Shown: positions 17,836 through 27,277, counted from the stretch's first letter. The stretch: DNA of 64,000 nucleotides from Burkholderiales bacterium (GCA_017307855.1 JAFKGD010000002.1:1-64000), one strand, 5' to 3'. Program-made: numbers and translations. The notes: generated by a model not told the origin, from the letters alone.

Positions 17836-18162
17836 ATGCCACTGCATGCCGCCGAATCACAAGTGGTGCGTGCCATCGAGGAAACCACCCGGCAGACCAA
17901 GCGCGCACAGCATGCCGAGGCGGTACGCCGACGGCAGCGTGCGCGTCTGCTGGAACTGATGGCAGAAGCCATGAGCGAGCTGCACATCCCGTTCTCGGAG
18001 TTGAAAGCGGCGCAGCGCAATCTGGCCCATGACGCCCGGGACGCCCATAACGCCTATAACGCCAACGACGCTCAAGGGACCGGGGATCGGTTGTCGAAAT
18101 CCACCCGCTCGAAACCAGGCAGGACGAACGCCGCGGGACCGGCTGCGGGGCAGGTGCGATGA
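17836..18162 (+). CDS. Small basic hypothetical protein
   Basis: 108 residues. The first half is a charged helix (VVRAIEETTRQTKRAQ, ARLLELMAEAMSELH). The C-terminal part has short tandem Ala/Asn/Asp repeats (AHDARDAHNAYNANDA) and is probably disordered. Its stop overlaps the next ATG (ATGA), so the two are translationally coupled. Not recognised. Confidence 0.6.
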   Translation: MPLHAAESQVVRAIEETTRQTKRAQHAEAVRRRQRARLLELMAEAMSELHIPFSELKAAQRNLAHDARDAHNAYNANDAQGTGDRLSKSTRSKPGRTNAAGPAAGQVR

Positions 18163-19085
18163 CGCTCATCGGCATCGAGCCGCACGCAGCGATGTTCATC
18201 GAGCCCGCGCGGCTGGCGCCCAGCGCCTGGACTGGGCATGTGCCGTTTGCCGCCTGGCTCACGGCCGTGTCCCGCCCGGACGTGTTCGTCGAACTCGGCA
18301 CCCAGGCCGGCATGTCCTACGCGGCGTTCTGCCAGACCGTGCTGGCGCAGCGCCTGCCCACCCGATGCTATGCCGTGGACACCTGGGAAGGCGATGCGCA
18401 CTGCGGCGCTTACGGCGAAGAGGTCTACCAGGACTTTGCACAGTTCAACGCGCACCACTTCGCCAGCTTCTCGGTGCTGCTGCGCGCCCGCTTCGACGAT
18501 GCGGTGGCATCCTTCGAGGACGGCAGCGTCGACCTGCTGCACATCGATGGACTGCACACCTACGAGGCGGTGAGCCATGACTTCGAGACCTGGCGGCCCA
18601 AGCTCTCCACCCGGGCAACCGTGCTGTTCCACGACACGGCAGTGCGATCGATGAACTTCGGTGTGTGGCGCTACTGGAGCGAGATTGCTCCAGCCTATCC
18701 GCATTTCGCGTTCGATCATGCTTCGGGGCTGGGTGTGCTGCAGGTGGGCAAACACATGCCTGCCGAGCTTCGTCAACTCTACGAAGTGCGGCAGGATGCA
18801 GAAAGGGCGCAATGCGTGAAGGATGTCTTCAGCGCACTGGGCGACGCCCTGGTGCGGCGCTATGTGCAAGAGAACACAAGCTATCCACAACTCAATGCGC
18901 AATCCCGATCCCAATCGCAGCCGCTTGCCGCGTCGTTTGAATTGCAGGCGCGGGCGCTGGCCGCGATGAACCAGGCATTGGCGCAACGGCTCGCCGAGAG
19001 CGAAGCCGCGTTGCAGCGGCTCATCGGATCGTTCTCCTGGCGCGTGACGCAGCCGCTCAGGGTGGTGCGCGGCCTGTTCAATTGA
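18159..19085 (+). CDS. Class I SAM-dependent methyltransferase-like protein
   Basis: 308 residues. Glycine motif VFVELGTQAGMS (about 44-55), acidic YAVDTWEGDAH and VDLLHIDGLHTY with FHDT fit the Methyltransf_24-type fold often found in polysaccharide or glycan loci. The C-terminal tail SFSWRVTQPLRVVRGLF resembles the membrane-associating ends of glycosyltransferases and their partner methyltransferases. It may modify a glycan on the exoprotein or cell surface; the acceptor is unknown. It is coupled to the preceding gene by an ATGA overlap. Confidence 0.75.
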   Translation: MTLIGIEPHAAMFIEPARLAPSAWTGHVPFAAWLTAVSRPDVFVELGTQAGMSYAAFCQTVLAQRLPTRCYAVDTWEGDAHCGAYGEEVYQDFAQFNAHHFASFSVLLRARFDDAVASFEDGSVDLLHIDGLHTYEAVSHDFETWRPKLSTRATVLFHDTAVRSMNFGVWRYWSEIAPAYPHFAFDHASGLGVLQVGKHMPAELRQLYEVRQDAERAQCVKDVFSALGDALVRRYVQENTSYPQLNAQSRSQSQPLAASFELQARALAAMNQALAQRLAESEAALQRLIGSFSWRVTQPLRVVRGLFN

Positions 19086-19152
19086 ACGCGTCGCTGGCGA
19101 CCGTTTCTTCTGCTCAACCCCTGCACCTCCAGTCCTCATAGAGAAAACCTTC

Positions 19153-19692
19153 ATGCCATCGTCCCCTGATCCGCAACGCAAGCCCGCAGGTGATGGCGAG
19201 CGCACATCGCTGCAGCCTGCACATCCTTCTCGCACCGCTCGCGGCGGACTTTGGCGCCGGCTGTTGCGCGGCCTGGGTGTGGGGATCGGACTGGCCGCTT
19301 CGGCCACCGCACCGAGCTTCGCGCAGGCGCCCGTTCAACCGGCCCAGCCAGTTCCGCAGCACTGGGTCAGCTACGCGAACCTGGCGGGCAACCAACTCCA
19401 GGCCGCACTGAGCGACCCGGCCAATGCGACCGTGGTGCTGTTGCACGCCTGGATGCAGGATCGCATGCTCAAGGAAGGACAGCCGGTGCCCCCGGCTCCC
19501 GTGATCGTGCGCCTGTGGGTGGCCCCCAGCGGGCAGGTCGAGCGCGCGGCGTTCGCCCCGTTGGGCGATGCGCAGGCGGACGAGTACCTGCGCACCTTGC
19601 TGATGGCGCAGACGATCTCCGAGCCGCCGCCGCGTGACATGCGTCAGCCCATGGTGCTGCAGCTCACGCTGACGTTCGTCACCACCAACTGA
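19153..19692 (+). CDS. TonB-C-like periplasmic protein
   Basis: 179 residues. A basic N-terminus and a hydrophobic segment (LLRGLGVGIGLAASATAPSFAQA) act as signal peptide or anchor. The remainder has the TonB/TolA C-terminal pattern (PVIVRLWVAPSGQVERAAF, DEYLRTLLMAQTISEPPP, MVLQLTLTF). There is no Pro-rich spacer, so it is not a classical energy transducer. It is the second of three TonB-C-like proteins in the window. The stop TGA shares bases with the next ATG (TGATG), giving coupling to the protease. Confidence 0.7.
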   Translation: MPSSPDPQRKPAGDGERTSLQPAHPSRTARGGLWRRLLRGLGVGIGLAASATAPSFAQAPVQPAQPVPQHWVSYANLAGNQLQAALSDPANATVVLLHAWMQDRMLKEGQPVPPAPVIVRLWVAPSGQVERAAFAPLGDAQADEYLRTLLMAQTISEPPPRDMRQPMVLQLTLTFVTTN

Positions 19693-21176
19693 TGCGGCCC
19701 GAGTGCGGCATGGACTTGGACATGGACATCAGGGTAGGCATGGACACGGGCCGACCTGAACGATCGGAGGACACGGAACGGATCGGCGCGCGTCGCGTCC
19801 ACCCAGGCCGCCGCGTCCTGGCAGTGATCGGGCTCGCGGTCGTGCTGGCCTTCTCGGGCCTTGCCGCCTGCGCGCCTATGCACACCGCCTCGGGATGGCC
19901 GGTGCCGGACCTTGCGGAACTGGTGCAGGCCAACGGCGCGGCGGTGGTCAACATCGGGGTGGAGCGTCAGGCGGCGCAGCCTCGCCGATACTCCGACCGG
20001 CTGCAGCGCGAGCCGTGGGCCGTGCCCCCGCCCGCCGCCGACGAAAGCAGCCTGGGCTCGGGCTTCATCGTCAGTGCCGATGGCTTCATCCTGACCAACG
20101 CACACGTGGTGGCACGCGGAACCCAGATCAATGTCAAGCTGACCGACCGCCGTGAGTTCAAGGCGCGCGTGATCGGCCTGGACGCGGTGGCCGACGTCGC
20201 GCTGCTCAAGATCGATGCCAGCGACCTGCCCACCGTGCGGGTCGGCTCGCCGGACCACGCCCGGGTGGGCGAGGCGGTTGTCGCCATCGGATCGCCCTTC
20301 GGTTTCAGCAACACCGTGACGGCCGGCATCATCAGCGCCAAGGGTCGCCTGCTGCCTGGCGCCGAGTACATGCAGTTCCTGCAGACGGACGTGCCCGTCA
20401 ATCCGGGCAACTCGGGCGGCCCGCTCTTCAACCTGCAGGGCGAGGTCATCGGCATCAACTCGCGCATCTACAGCAGCAGCGGCGGCTACCAGGGCCTGTC
20501 CTTTGCGATCCCCATCGACGTGGCGATGCGCATCAAGGACCAGTTGCAGGCCAGCGGCACGGTGACCCGCGGGCGCATCGGCGTGGCGGTCCAGGAACTC
20601 AACCAGGCCCTGGCCGCCAGCTTTGGGCTGGCCCGACCCGCGGGCGCGCTGGTGAGCCATGTGGAAGCCGGCGGCGCGGCGGCCCAGGCCGGTCTCAAAT
20701 CCGGCGATGTGATCCTGGGCGTTCAGGGCCGAGAGGTGGTCCAGGCTGCCGATGCGCTGGGCTTCATTGCGGATCTGCCGCCTGGCGAGACGGCGCGGCT
20801 GCGCATCTGGCGCGACCGCGCCGAACAGGGGGTCGAGGCGGTCGTGGACCGGTTCGATGCGCCCCAACCGCCCGCCGTCGCTGCACCGGAACCCGCGCCG
20901 CTGGGCATCGTCGTGCGGCCGCTGGCCCTGCGCGAACGGCAGGTGCTGGGCATCGAGACGGGTTTGCTGGTGCAGCGCGTCAACGCGACAGCTTCCCGTG
21001 CGGGCGTGAAGGCGGGCGATCTCATCGTCGCCATCAACGGACAACCCGTCGACAGCGTCGAGGCACTGGCGCGCGAGGTGATGCTCGCCGACAGCACGGT
21101 GGCCCTGCTCGTGCAGCGCGGCACCACGCGTCTCTTCGTGCCGATCTGCGCCAAGCCTGGCGCAGGCGTCTGTTGA
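19692..21176 (+). CDS. DegP/HtrA-type periplasmic serine protease with two PDZ domains
   Basis: 494 residues. A hydrophobic anchor ends in LAAC (Cys60), so it may be a lipoprotein. Catalytic triad: His138 in ILTNAHVV, Asp168 in DVALLKID, Ser241 in VNPGNSGGPLFN. Two PDZ domains follow (about 300-390 and 405-480; GGAAAQAGLKSGDVILGV and SRAGVKAGDLIVAINGQ). It should degrade or refold misfolded envelope proteins, sensibly placed at the end of a giant-exoprotein secretion operon. The start overlaps the previous stop. Confidence 0.9.
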   Translation: MRPECGMDLDMDIRVGMDTGRPERSEDTERIGARRVHPGRRVLAVIGLAVVLAFSGLAACAPMHTASGWPVPDLAELVQANGAAVVNIGVERQAAQPRRYSDRLQREPWAVPPPAADESSLGSGFIVSADGFILTNAHVVARGTQINVKLTDRREFKARVIGLDAVADVALLKIDASDLPTVRVGSPDHARVGEAVVAIGSPFGFSNTVTAGIISAKGRLLPGAEYMQFLQTDVPVNPGNSGGPLFNLQGEVIGINSRIYSSSGGYQGLSFAIPIDVAMRIKDQLQASGTVTRGRIGVAVQELNQALAASFGLARPAGALVSHVEAGGAAAQAGLKSGDVILGVQGREVVQAADALGFIADLPPGETARLRIWRDRAEQGVEAVVDRFDAPQPPAVAAPEPAPLGIVVRPLALRERQVLGIETGLLVQRVNATASRAGVKAGDLIVAINGQPVDSVEALAREVMLADSTVALLVQRGTTRLFVPICAKPGAGVC

Positions 21177-21198
21177 AGATTCCGCGCAACGCAGGTCA

Positions 21199-22017
21199 TC
21201 AGCCGCACAGCACGCCGACCGACAGCGTGGCAGCGCGGGCCGCAGGCGATTGCGTCGGGCCCAGTTGTGCCGCATCGCTCTCGCCAAACGGGATGTGGTG
21301 GTCTCTCAGAAACCGCGTGACCTGCGCGCTGGAGAGCGCGCGAACCTGAGTGGCCCCGCCCGCAGGACGGCCCGGGCCGCGGCTGAGCACGCGGCCGGCG
21401 GCATGGGGCGCCGCGCCCACGCGCTCGACGACCATGCCGAGGATCAAGCCGTTGCCGCCCATCACCCCGCTGCCGCTTGCGCCCGGCTGGACGCCCGAGA
21501 GCAGGTGCAGATCGTCGCCACCGGGCACGGTCATCGCGTTGCTCACCAGGGTGGCGCGGCCGGACAGGCGCTGCAGCGCGCTGTGGGATTCGGCGAAAAC
21601 GCCCACACTGGCCTCCGGGGCCAGGGGCGTTTGCGCGAAGGTCGCGCTCAGGTAGGGCTTGAGCGTGGTCCGCAGCACCGCGATGTCCAGGTCCTGGCTC
21701 CACGCCAGGATGCTTGCTTCGCTCACCCGCCCGTCCTTCAGCACGAACAGCGCGCGACAGCCGGTGACGGCGTGTTTGGCGGTCAGGACGTCGCCTTCGG
21801 CGTTCAGAAAGATGCCGCTGGCATTGACCTCGATCTCCTGGGCTTGGGCATTCGTGGCGCCCAGCACGAGCAACAGCCACGCCACCGCGCTGAACAGCGC
21901 CCACGCGATGCTGCCCACCAGCGCCCACGAAAAGGCCCAGAGCACCATCCATACCATGAGCAGGGGTCGAAGCAGGCGCATGGCCTCGGGTCCATCCGTC
22001 AAGTCAACAGCGACCAT
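21199..22017 (-). CDS. Trypsin-like serine protease, membrane-anchored
   Basis: 272 residues from ATG 22017 (ATG 21981, closer to the membrane segment, is also plausible). One or two hydrophobic helices (residues about 20-52) precede a trypsin-like domain with His82 (TAKHAVTGC), Asp111 (DLDIAVLR) and Ser181 (GVQPGASGSGV). Cys87 near the active site could pair with the terminal Cys. It faces the DegP-type gene with only 22 bases between the stops. Substrate unknown; an envelope role is inferred. Confidence 0.72.
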   Translation of the reverse strand: MVAVDLTDGPEAMRLLRPLLMVWMVLWAFSWALVGSIAWALFSAVAWLLLVLGATNAQAQEIEVNASGIFLNAEGDVLTAKHAVTGCRALFVLKDGRVSEASILAWSQDLDIAVLRTTLKPYLSATFAQTPLAPEASVGVFAESHSALQRLSGRATLVSNAMTVPGGDDLHLLSGVQPGASGSGVMGGNGLILGMVVERVGAAPHAAGRVLSRGPGRPAGGATQVRALSSAQVTRFLRDHHIPFGESDAAQLGPTQSPAARAATLSVGVLCG

Positions 22018-22049
22018 TACAAGACGGTTGGGCGAGACCGAAACTGCAG

Positions 22050-22232
22050 CTATTTTTGGAGCAGGCACTCGTCGGCGACCTTCGCATCTTCGGCGCACTC
22101 GTACGTCTGCAAAGAGGTGCCGAGTTCCACGGTCTCCGTGGGGCCTGTCTGCTCCACGATCACCCAGGCGAATCGGCCGTGGGGTGGGACTGGCTCGCCG
22201 CGCACGTGCAGGTGCAAGAGGGACTCATCCAT
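22050..22232 (-). CDS. Small hypothetical protein
   Basis: 60 residues. ATG 22232 overlaps the stop of the upstream gene by 8 bases, which is the main reason to accept it. Acidic, with two Cys (TYECAEDAK and DECLLQK). No family recognised. Confidence 0.45.
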   Translation of the reverse strand: MDESLLHLHVRGEPVPPHGRFAWVIVEQTGPTETVELGTSLQTYECAEDAKVADECLLQK

Positions 22233-22443
22233 GGGACTCGTTCTTCGTAGGTGGCTGTTCATCGACCGCTGCGCGAGCGCTGTCGCAGGAGGTGCGCAGC
22301 GCGTCCTGCAGGCGCCCTGCGCTGAAGGCATCCGCGGACCACTGGGGCGCATGGTTCAGGTTGTAGGCCCAAAGCCAGCCGCCATCGCGAGGACGCAGGT
22401 CGATCTCGACGCGGTAGCGCTTGTAGATGAAGCTGTGGCGCAT
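22225..22443 (-). CDS. Small hypothetical protein
   Basis: 72 residues beginning MRHSFIYKRYRVEIDLRP, with Trp/Asn-rich WLWAYNLNHAPQW. The ATG at 22443 lies 36 bases after the hemolysin III stop, so the three minus-strand genes form a likely operon. Not recognised; compact and soluble. Confidence 0.5.
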   Translation of the reverse strand: MRHSFIYKRYRVEIDLRPRDGGWLWAYNLNHAPQWSADAFSAGRLQDALRTSCDSARAAVDEQPPTKNESHG

Positions 22444-22478
22444 CGGCGTGCGAGAAGATCCCGTGCCCGGCGTCTGTA

Positions 22479-23102
22479 TCACAGGACGAATGCACCGATG
22501 GCCAGGTAGTGGCTGGTCGTGCCGCTGAGCACGAACATATGCCACGTGCCGTGAGCATGCCGAAACCCGCGACGGTTGCGATAGAAGACCGTCCCGGCGG
22601 TGTAGAGCACGGCACCCGCCAGCAGCAACGCGAGTCCGGCCGGCGCCAGGTGGGTTGACCCTCGCAAGGCGGCAGCCACCCCGATCCAGCCCATGCCGAT
22701 GTAGAGCCACAGCGGTGGCGCGTCCATGGCGGGCGAGCGCAGGGCATGGACCACGCCCATGCCGGCCAGGCTCCAGATCGCGCACAGCGCGATCAGTTGC
22801 CAACCGTCTGTCGGAGAGTTGCCAGAGCCCAGCGCAAAGGGTGTGACCGTGCCTGCGATGAGCAGGTAGATCGCGCCGTGGTCGATGCGCTGCCAGAAGG
22901 CTTTCATCGGCCCGCGGGTGCTGTGAAAAAGCGTCGAAGCCGCATAGAGCACGATCACCGATGCCGAGAAGACCAATGCACCCACGAGTCGAAGCGGATC
23001 GTCGGTCGGCCATGTCTTGGCAAGAAGCCACACGGCACCGAGCAATGCGAAAATAAGACCCATCAGGTGGCTCAAGCCATTGAAACGTTCGCCTGGATAC
23101 AT
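22479..23102 (-). CDS. Hemolysin III family membrane protein (YqfA/PAQR-type)
   Basis: 207 residues from ATG 23102, which fits the family start (MYPGERFNGLSHLMG). Seven hydrophobic segments are visible. Family residues: SxxFH in ASTLFHSTRG, Asp in QRIDHGAIYLLIAGT, and the C-terminal His pair in HAHGTWHMFVLSG, which bind a metal in PAQR-type hydrolases. Its role in bacteria is uncertain; it may be a membrane hydrolase or affect membrane composition. Confidence 0.9.
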   Translation of the reverse strand: MYPGERFNGLSHLMGLIFALLGAVWLLAKTWPTDDPLRLVGALVFSASVIVLYAASTLFHSTRGPMKAFWQRIDHGAIYLLIAGTVTPFALGSGNSPTDGWQLIALCAIWSLAGMGVVHALRSPAMDAPPLWLYIGMGWIGVAAALRGSTHLAPAGLALLLAGAVLYTAGTVFYRNRRGFRHAHGTWHMFVLSGTTSHYLAIGAFVL

Positions 23103-23209
23103 GGTGCATGGACGCGAAGGCAGGAGGTAGAGCACATAGTAGGCTGGTCCTTCGCGACGTCATCATGACGATGAAAACTTCCCCTTTAACCACATTCAAG
23201 GAAACTGTC

Positions 23210-23467
23210 ATGAACGCCATCAAGTCAGCCCGAAAACTCATTGCCGCCGATCCCGACAGCAAGGCAGCACGAGCGCTCTCCAGCCTGGTGCTGGCGCTGG
23301 AATCGCAAGCCGTCTTCGACCTCAGCAGCCTCTACACCTTGGACTACCCGGTGTTCGAACTGGCGATGGACATCCTGAAGGAATGGCGCATCGACCGCTA
23401 CTACGCGGGCAAGGCCAAGCTCTTCGATCTTTCCCATCAGGTGACCCAGTTGCCTGCCGCGGTGTAG
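23210..23467 (+). CDS. Conserved small hypothetical protein
   Basis: 85 residues from ATG 23210 after AAGGAAA. Almost entirely helical (ARKLIAADPDSKAARALSSL, FELAMDILKEWRIDRYYAGK). The pattern recalls a widespread betaproteobacterial hypothetical family. An in-frame ATG at 23171 lacks a comparable ribosome binding site. Function unknown. Confidence 0.65.
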   Translation: MNAIKSARKLIAADPDSKAARALSSLVLALESQAVFDLSSLYTLDYPVFELAMDILKEWRIDRYYAGKAKLFDLSHQVTQLPAAV

Positions 23468-23891
23468 CACGCGGTAGATCCCATTCTTGCCGTGCCATCG
23501 ACGTGCTTGTTCATTGGGCATTTCGATGGCGTGCCGCACGGGGAGAACACTGAGGACGTCACGCTCACACATCACGGGCTGCGCCTCGACCGCTCGTCGT
23601 TGCGTGTTGCAGCCATGCGCTGCGTCTCTGGGTAGCAAGGGCATTTCGATCGTTGGTTGGACTTCTACTTACCAGACGTTTGGCGGCAGGCGGTCCTGCA
23701 GTTTTTTTGCATCCCGGGAAGCGCAACGTCCTGAATGGGGTTGCATGCTTCTCATCGCTCCTCGCACGCGGTGGGCACCGCGTACTTCTGCACTAAGCTG
23801 AAGGAAGTACAGGTTCCGGCCCTTGGCGCCGGAATAGGTCTGCTCAGTTCCCGGTCTTTGCCCTTTTGGCGGCTATTTCAGTGAAGGCGCC
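23468..23891. other. Intergenic region with a 46-bp near-repeat
   Basis: 424 bases with no gene. 23662-23707 matches 31088-31133 at about 35 of 46 positions, including a 12-base identity (AGACGTTTGGCG). Some mismatches fall every third base, as if both were remnants of one coding sequence. Confidence 0.45.
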
Positions 23892-24371
23892 ATGTCGATT
23901 CAAACCTCGAATCACCGCCAGGATGGCGATACGCCTGCGAGACCCGTTGCGGCCACGATCGCTGTGGTGATTCGTGACGGAGGCGTTCTGCTGGTGAGAA
24001 GAGCCAACCCGCCTGATGAGGGGAAATGGGGCTTCCCGGGTGGCAAGATCGACCTTGGAGAAACCATCGAAGCCGCCGCCGTGCGTGAGCTGCTGGAGGA
24101 AACCGGCGTTTGCGCCACCGCGCACCGCGTCTTCACAGCCGTCGACGCATTCGACCACGACGCGGCGCATGGCCTGCGCCACCACCATGTACTCGTCGCC
24201 GTGCTCTGCAGGTGGGTGTCTGGTGAACCCGTGGCAGCCGATGACGCACTGGAGGCGAGATGGGTCCAGCTCGAATCCTTGGATGAGCGCCATCTTGCGC
24301 TCAGTCTCAATGTCGCCGAGGTCGCACATCAAGCCGCTCATATCGCGGAGGCTGAATTGAAGGCATCCTGA
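23892..24371 (+). CDS. Nudix hydrolase
   Basis: 159 residues. A full Nudix box spans residues 51-73 (G-x5-E-x7-REL-x-EE-x-GV): Gly51, Glu57, Arg65, Glu66, Glu69, Glu70 and Gly72 are present. The N-terminal strand ([20 protein letters not shown]) and GKWGFPGG resemble ADP-ribose or general NUDIX pyrophosphatases. It hydrolyses nucleoside diphosphates linked to another group; substrate not predictable. Free-standing gene. Confidence 0.93.
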   Translation: MSIQTSNHRQDGDTPARPVAATIAVVIRDGGVLLVRRANPPDEGKWGFPGGKIDLGETIEAAAVRELLEETGVCATAHRVFTAVDAFDHDAAHGLRHHHVLVAVLCRWVSGEPVAADDALEARWVQLESLDERHLALSLNVAEVAHQAAHIAEAELKAS

Positions 24372-24618
24372 TGCAGGTGTGCTCGCCAGCGCTGGCACCG
24401 ATCTGATGGTGTGCGTGTTTAGGCAGGTGTGGGCGTTTGGTGATGTCCGGTGTCAACAGCGTGTTGATCGCTGCCTCGCCCAGCCCCTTCCAATGGGAGC
24501 GGATTTAAACCGCAAGATGCAGGACAGGCACGGCCCCACTTCCGCGAGTGACGCGCGCCTGCCAAACGCGGGGATGGGGCTGATGAGGTGGAGGCGGTCT
24601 TGCATTCCCTTCACCGTA

Positions 24619-24740
24619 CCACGGCGTGCTCGCCATCAAGGGCGGCGCGTGCCTTGCACGCTGGCGTCCTGCGGCCGTCTGCGACCCTGTGACGGCTTGC
24701 GCTGCGCCGTGCTGGCGACGGTTCCGGGCAATTCCGCCCG
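24619..24740 (+). repeat. Repeated leader block, copy 1
   Basis: Shares four ordered blocks with 32693-32812: a 16-base identity (24619-24634), a 23-base identity (24659-24681), a 16-base identity (24696-24711) and 15 of 16 bases (24725-24740). It ends 17 bases before the ATG of the 24758 gene; copy 2 lies in the same place before a DUF2958 gene. A common promoter, leader or recombination remnant is likely. Confidence 0.7.
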
Positions 24741-24757
24741 AGCAACCGGAGTTCGTC

Positions 24758-25153
24758 ATGAGCGACAAATCACACGTTTCCCTGGAACAACACGTCTGCC
24801 TGGTCTGCGGCGTGGCCTTCGATACTGGCACCATCTTGCTGGACAAGCGCCTGCGCGCGAGCATGGCGCTCCACACGCCCACCGGCTGGGGCCTGTGCCC
24901 CGAACACCAAAAGCTGTCCGACGAGGGCTTCGTGGCGCTGGTCGAATGCGACCCGCAGCGCAGCGGCTCGCCGTCAGGCAACGGACACATGAAGCCCGAG
25001 CAGGCTTACCGAACGGGTCGCCTTGCGCACCTCAAACGCGATGTGTTTGCCAAGGTGTTCAACGTGCCCATTGCATCCAACCAGCCGTGCGTGTTCGTCG
25101 AGCCCGGCGTGATCGAGCAGTTGCAGTCGAGGGTGGCGCCTGCGGCCAGTTGA
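24758..25153 (+). CDS. ICE-associated hypothetical protein with Cys motifs
   Basis: 131 residues from ATG 24758. The N-terminus has CLVCGVAFDTG and GLCPEHQ, a possible C-x2-C ... C-x2-H zinc site (residues about 14-47). The rest is mixed. It follows the repeated leader shared with the DUF2958 gene at 32836, which ties it to the ICE backbone. Probably cytoplasmic; no known function recognised. Confidence 0.65.
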   Translation: MSDKSHVSLEQHVCLVCGVAFDTGTILLDKRLRASMALHTPTGWGLCPEHQKLSDEGFVALVECDPQRSGSPSGNGHMKPEQAYRTGRLAHLKRDVFAKVFNVPIASNQPCVFVEPGVIEQLQSRVAPAAS

Positions 25154-25355
25154 TCCCGCCCGACGTCATGCCGTGCGCCGCCCTGCGGGTGGCGCACCTT
25201 TGCTTTTGCTGCGCCGATGCCTTCACACCTGCAATGCTGCGCGCTGCGCTCGCCCTCCAGGGGAAGTGCCTGCGGCACCTCCCCGCCGCGCTGCGCTTGG
25301 CGCCCCTGCATGGCGAGCCGAACTGGCTGCGCCAGATCGGCGGTGTGCCTGCGCG

Positions 25356-25679
25356 TCATTCGGTCATGGTGCCCGTCGAGTCGGGGCTGTCGGTCTCATG
25401 GCCTGCGTCCCCGAGCCATTCGACCAGATCGTCGATGTCGCGGTCCATCTGGAACAGCGAGGCCTGGGCCATCCTGTACCAGGTGGCGCTGTCGTCGGAT
25501 TCCGACGTGGTGGCGACCAGGGCATTGAGCTGCGCGCGCAGCGCCAGAAGCCACTGCATCTCTTCTCCCACCTTTTGTCGATCCGTGGTCCAGACCAGGG
25601 TGGGCAGGAAGATGCCACGCGTGGAAATGCTGGTCGTCGAAGCCGGTGCCGGAGTCGGTGTCGGTGTGTGCTCTGCCAT
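25356..25679 (-). CDS. Hypothetical protein
   Basis: 107 residues from ATG 25679, with GGAG seven bases before it. The N-terminus is Thr/Pro/Ala-rich (AEHTPTPTPAPAS) and the remainder is helical and acidic (QLNALVATTSESDDSATWYR, MDRDIDDLVEWLGDAG). It is antisense to its neighbours and stands alone. Not recognised. Confidence 0.6.
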   Translation of the reverse strand: MAEHTPTPTPAPASTTSISTRGIFLPTLVWTTDRQKVGEEMQWLLALRAQLNALVATTSESDDSATWYRMAQASLFQMDRDIDDLVEWLGDAGHETDSPDSTGTMTE

Positions 25680-26360
25680 CGGAATTCTCCAGAAGTTGAA
25701 GTTCCGACGATAGGCAGGTGGCCCAGCGCGCACCAGCCGAAATCAGGGCTAAATCGCATGGATATCGACATCAGCTCCTCCGATGCACCGCAGGAAGGTC
25801 TCTCGCTTCTACGCATGAGATACCTGTGACAGCATCTGGGCGTCCCCGGCCCCAAGGACATGGCCGGGCGCGCTGTCGTGCTGCGCATCGAACCCCCGCA
25901 CCCTGCGGCCGCGGGGTTTCGCCCCTGTCGGGCTTCCATCGTTCCCTCGCGCTGCTCGGCTGACGCCTCCGGCCCGGCTTCCTGATCCGGGCCTGCGCGC
26001 TTGCGCTTGCCGTGCGGTCGGCGCTGGAAGTGGCCGTTGCCATGTCCGCCGTCTTCCCTGACTCCATCACCTTGCTCGCGACTGTAGCCCGCGTCCGTGG
26101 GCCGTCAAGGCGCGCCAGGCCGTGTCCTCGGCTTCGCCTGCGGGCCGCACCTACCCGTCGCTTGTCTCCTTGACGGCCCCCCGTCCACGGGCTCCCTTTC
26201 GTCGCGGGCGATGAACTCAGGAAAGACGGTGGCAACGAGGCCAACCGGGTTCTTCGTGCCGACCGCACCGAACAGCCACAAAGGCTGGGCTCCGAATCTA
26301 GGAATCCGGTGTGCGGTTTTCTTCAACAGCCGACTGCAACTTTTTTTCAGGAGAAATGCC
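25680..26360. other. Long leader region upstream of the DUF932 gene
   Basis: 681 bases. 25928-26010 matches 32551-32632, with identities of 23 bases (25928-25950) and 22 bases (25954-25975) and a further shared GC-rich tail. A 23-codon frame at 25758-25829 lacks support. The ribosome binding site of the DUF932 gene (CAGGAGAAATGCC) closes the region. Confidence 0.6.
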
Positions 26361-27188
26361 ATGCAACTCGCTTCCCGCTTCGCCTCCCATTCCCCCTCGC
26401 TGCGCAGCGACTCCCCCCTGTCCGATGACCAGATTCACCGGGTGGCCCCGTCCATTTTCGCGGACGCCCCGCATCAGAGCCGGTCCGAGCGCTACAGCTA
26501 CATCCCCACCGCCGCCGTGTTGACCGAACTGCGCAAGGAAGGGTTTCAACCTTTCATGGTGGCCCAGACCCGCGTGCGCGATGAAGGCAAGCGCGAGCAC
26601 ACCAAGCACATGCTGCGCTTGAGGCACGCCAGCCAGATCAACGGCGCGGAAGCCAATGAAATCGTGCTGCTCAATTCCCATGACGGCACCAGCAGCTACC
26701 AGATGCTCGCCGGGATGCTGAGATTTGTCTGCAGCAATGGGCTGGTGTGCGGTGACACCGTGGCGGACGTGCGTGTCCCCCACAAGGGCGACGTTTCCGG
26801 GCAGGTGATCGAAGGCGCTTACGAAGTCCTGCGTGGGTTCGACCGCGTGAAGGAATCCCGCGACCTGATGCGTGGCATCACCTTGGACAACGGTGAAGCG
26901 GACGTGTTCGCCCGCGCCGCACTGACCCTCAAGTACGACGACCCGGACAAGCCCGCGCCCGTCACGGAAACGCAAATCCTGATGCCGCGCCGTTTCGACG
27001 ACCGCCGCCCCGACCTGTGGAGCGTGTTCAACCGCACGCAGGAAAACCTCACCAAGGGTGGACTGTCCGGACGCAGCGCCAACGGACGCCGCCAGCAGAC
27101 CCGCCCCGTGCAGGGCATCGACCAGAACATCCGCCTGAACCGCGCCCTGTGGCTGCTGGCCGATGGCATGCGCCAGCTCAAAGCCTGA
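26361..27188 (+). CDS. DUF932-domain protein (plasmid/ICE)
   Basis: 275 residues with ATG 26361 after AGGAGAAA. The pattern YIPTAAVLTELRKEGFQP, HMLRLRH, EIVLLNSHDGTSSYQM and MLRFVCSNGLVCG is typical of DUF932 proteins on plasmids, phages and ICEs. The C-terminal RTQENLTKGGLSGR and the final NRALWLLADGMRQL agree. The function is not established. It sits just before ParB and probably shares its transcript. Confidence 0.9.
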   Translation: MQLASRFASHSPSLRSDSPLSDDQIHRVAPSIFADAPHQSRSERYSYIPTAAVLTELRKEGFQPFMVAQTRVRDEGKREHTKHMLRLRHASQINGAEANEIVLLNSHDGTSSYQMLAGMLRFVCSNGLVCGDTVADVRVPHKGDVSGQVIEGAYEVLRGFDRVKESRDLMRGITLDNGEADVFARAALTLKYDDPDKPAPVTETQILMPRRFDDRRPDLWSVFNRTQENLTKGGLSGRSANGRRQQTRPVQGIDQNIRLNRALWLLADGMRQLKA

Positions 27189-27277
27189 CCCCGTTCCCGC
27201 CCGGAGGGGCGCAGCCCCTCCATTTCCTTCCCTTCCTTCCCTTGTTCGTTTTCCCTCAACCGAATGGAGCTATCACC

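Noticed and set aside
25758-25829. 23-codon frame before the DUF932 leader
   Set aside because: No ribosome binding site and too short to support; could be a remnant of a longer gene.
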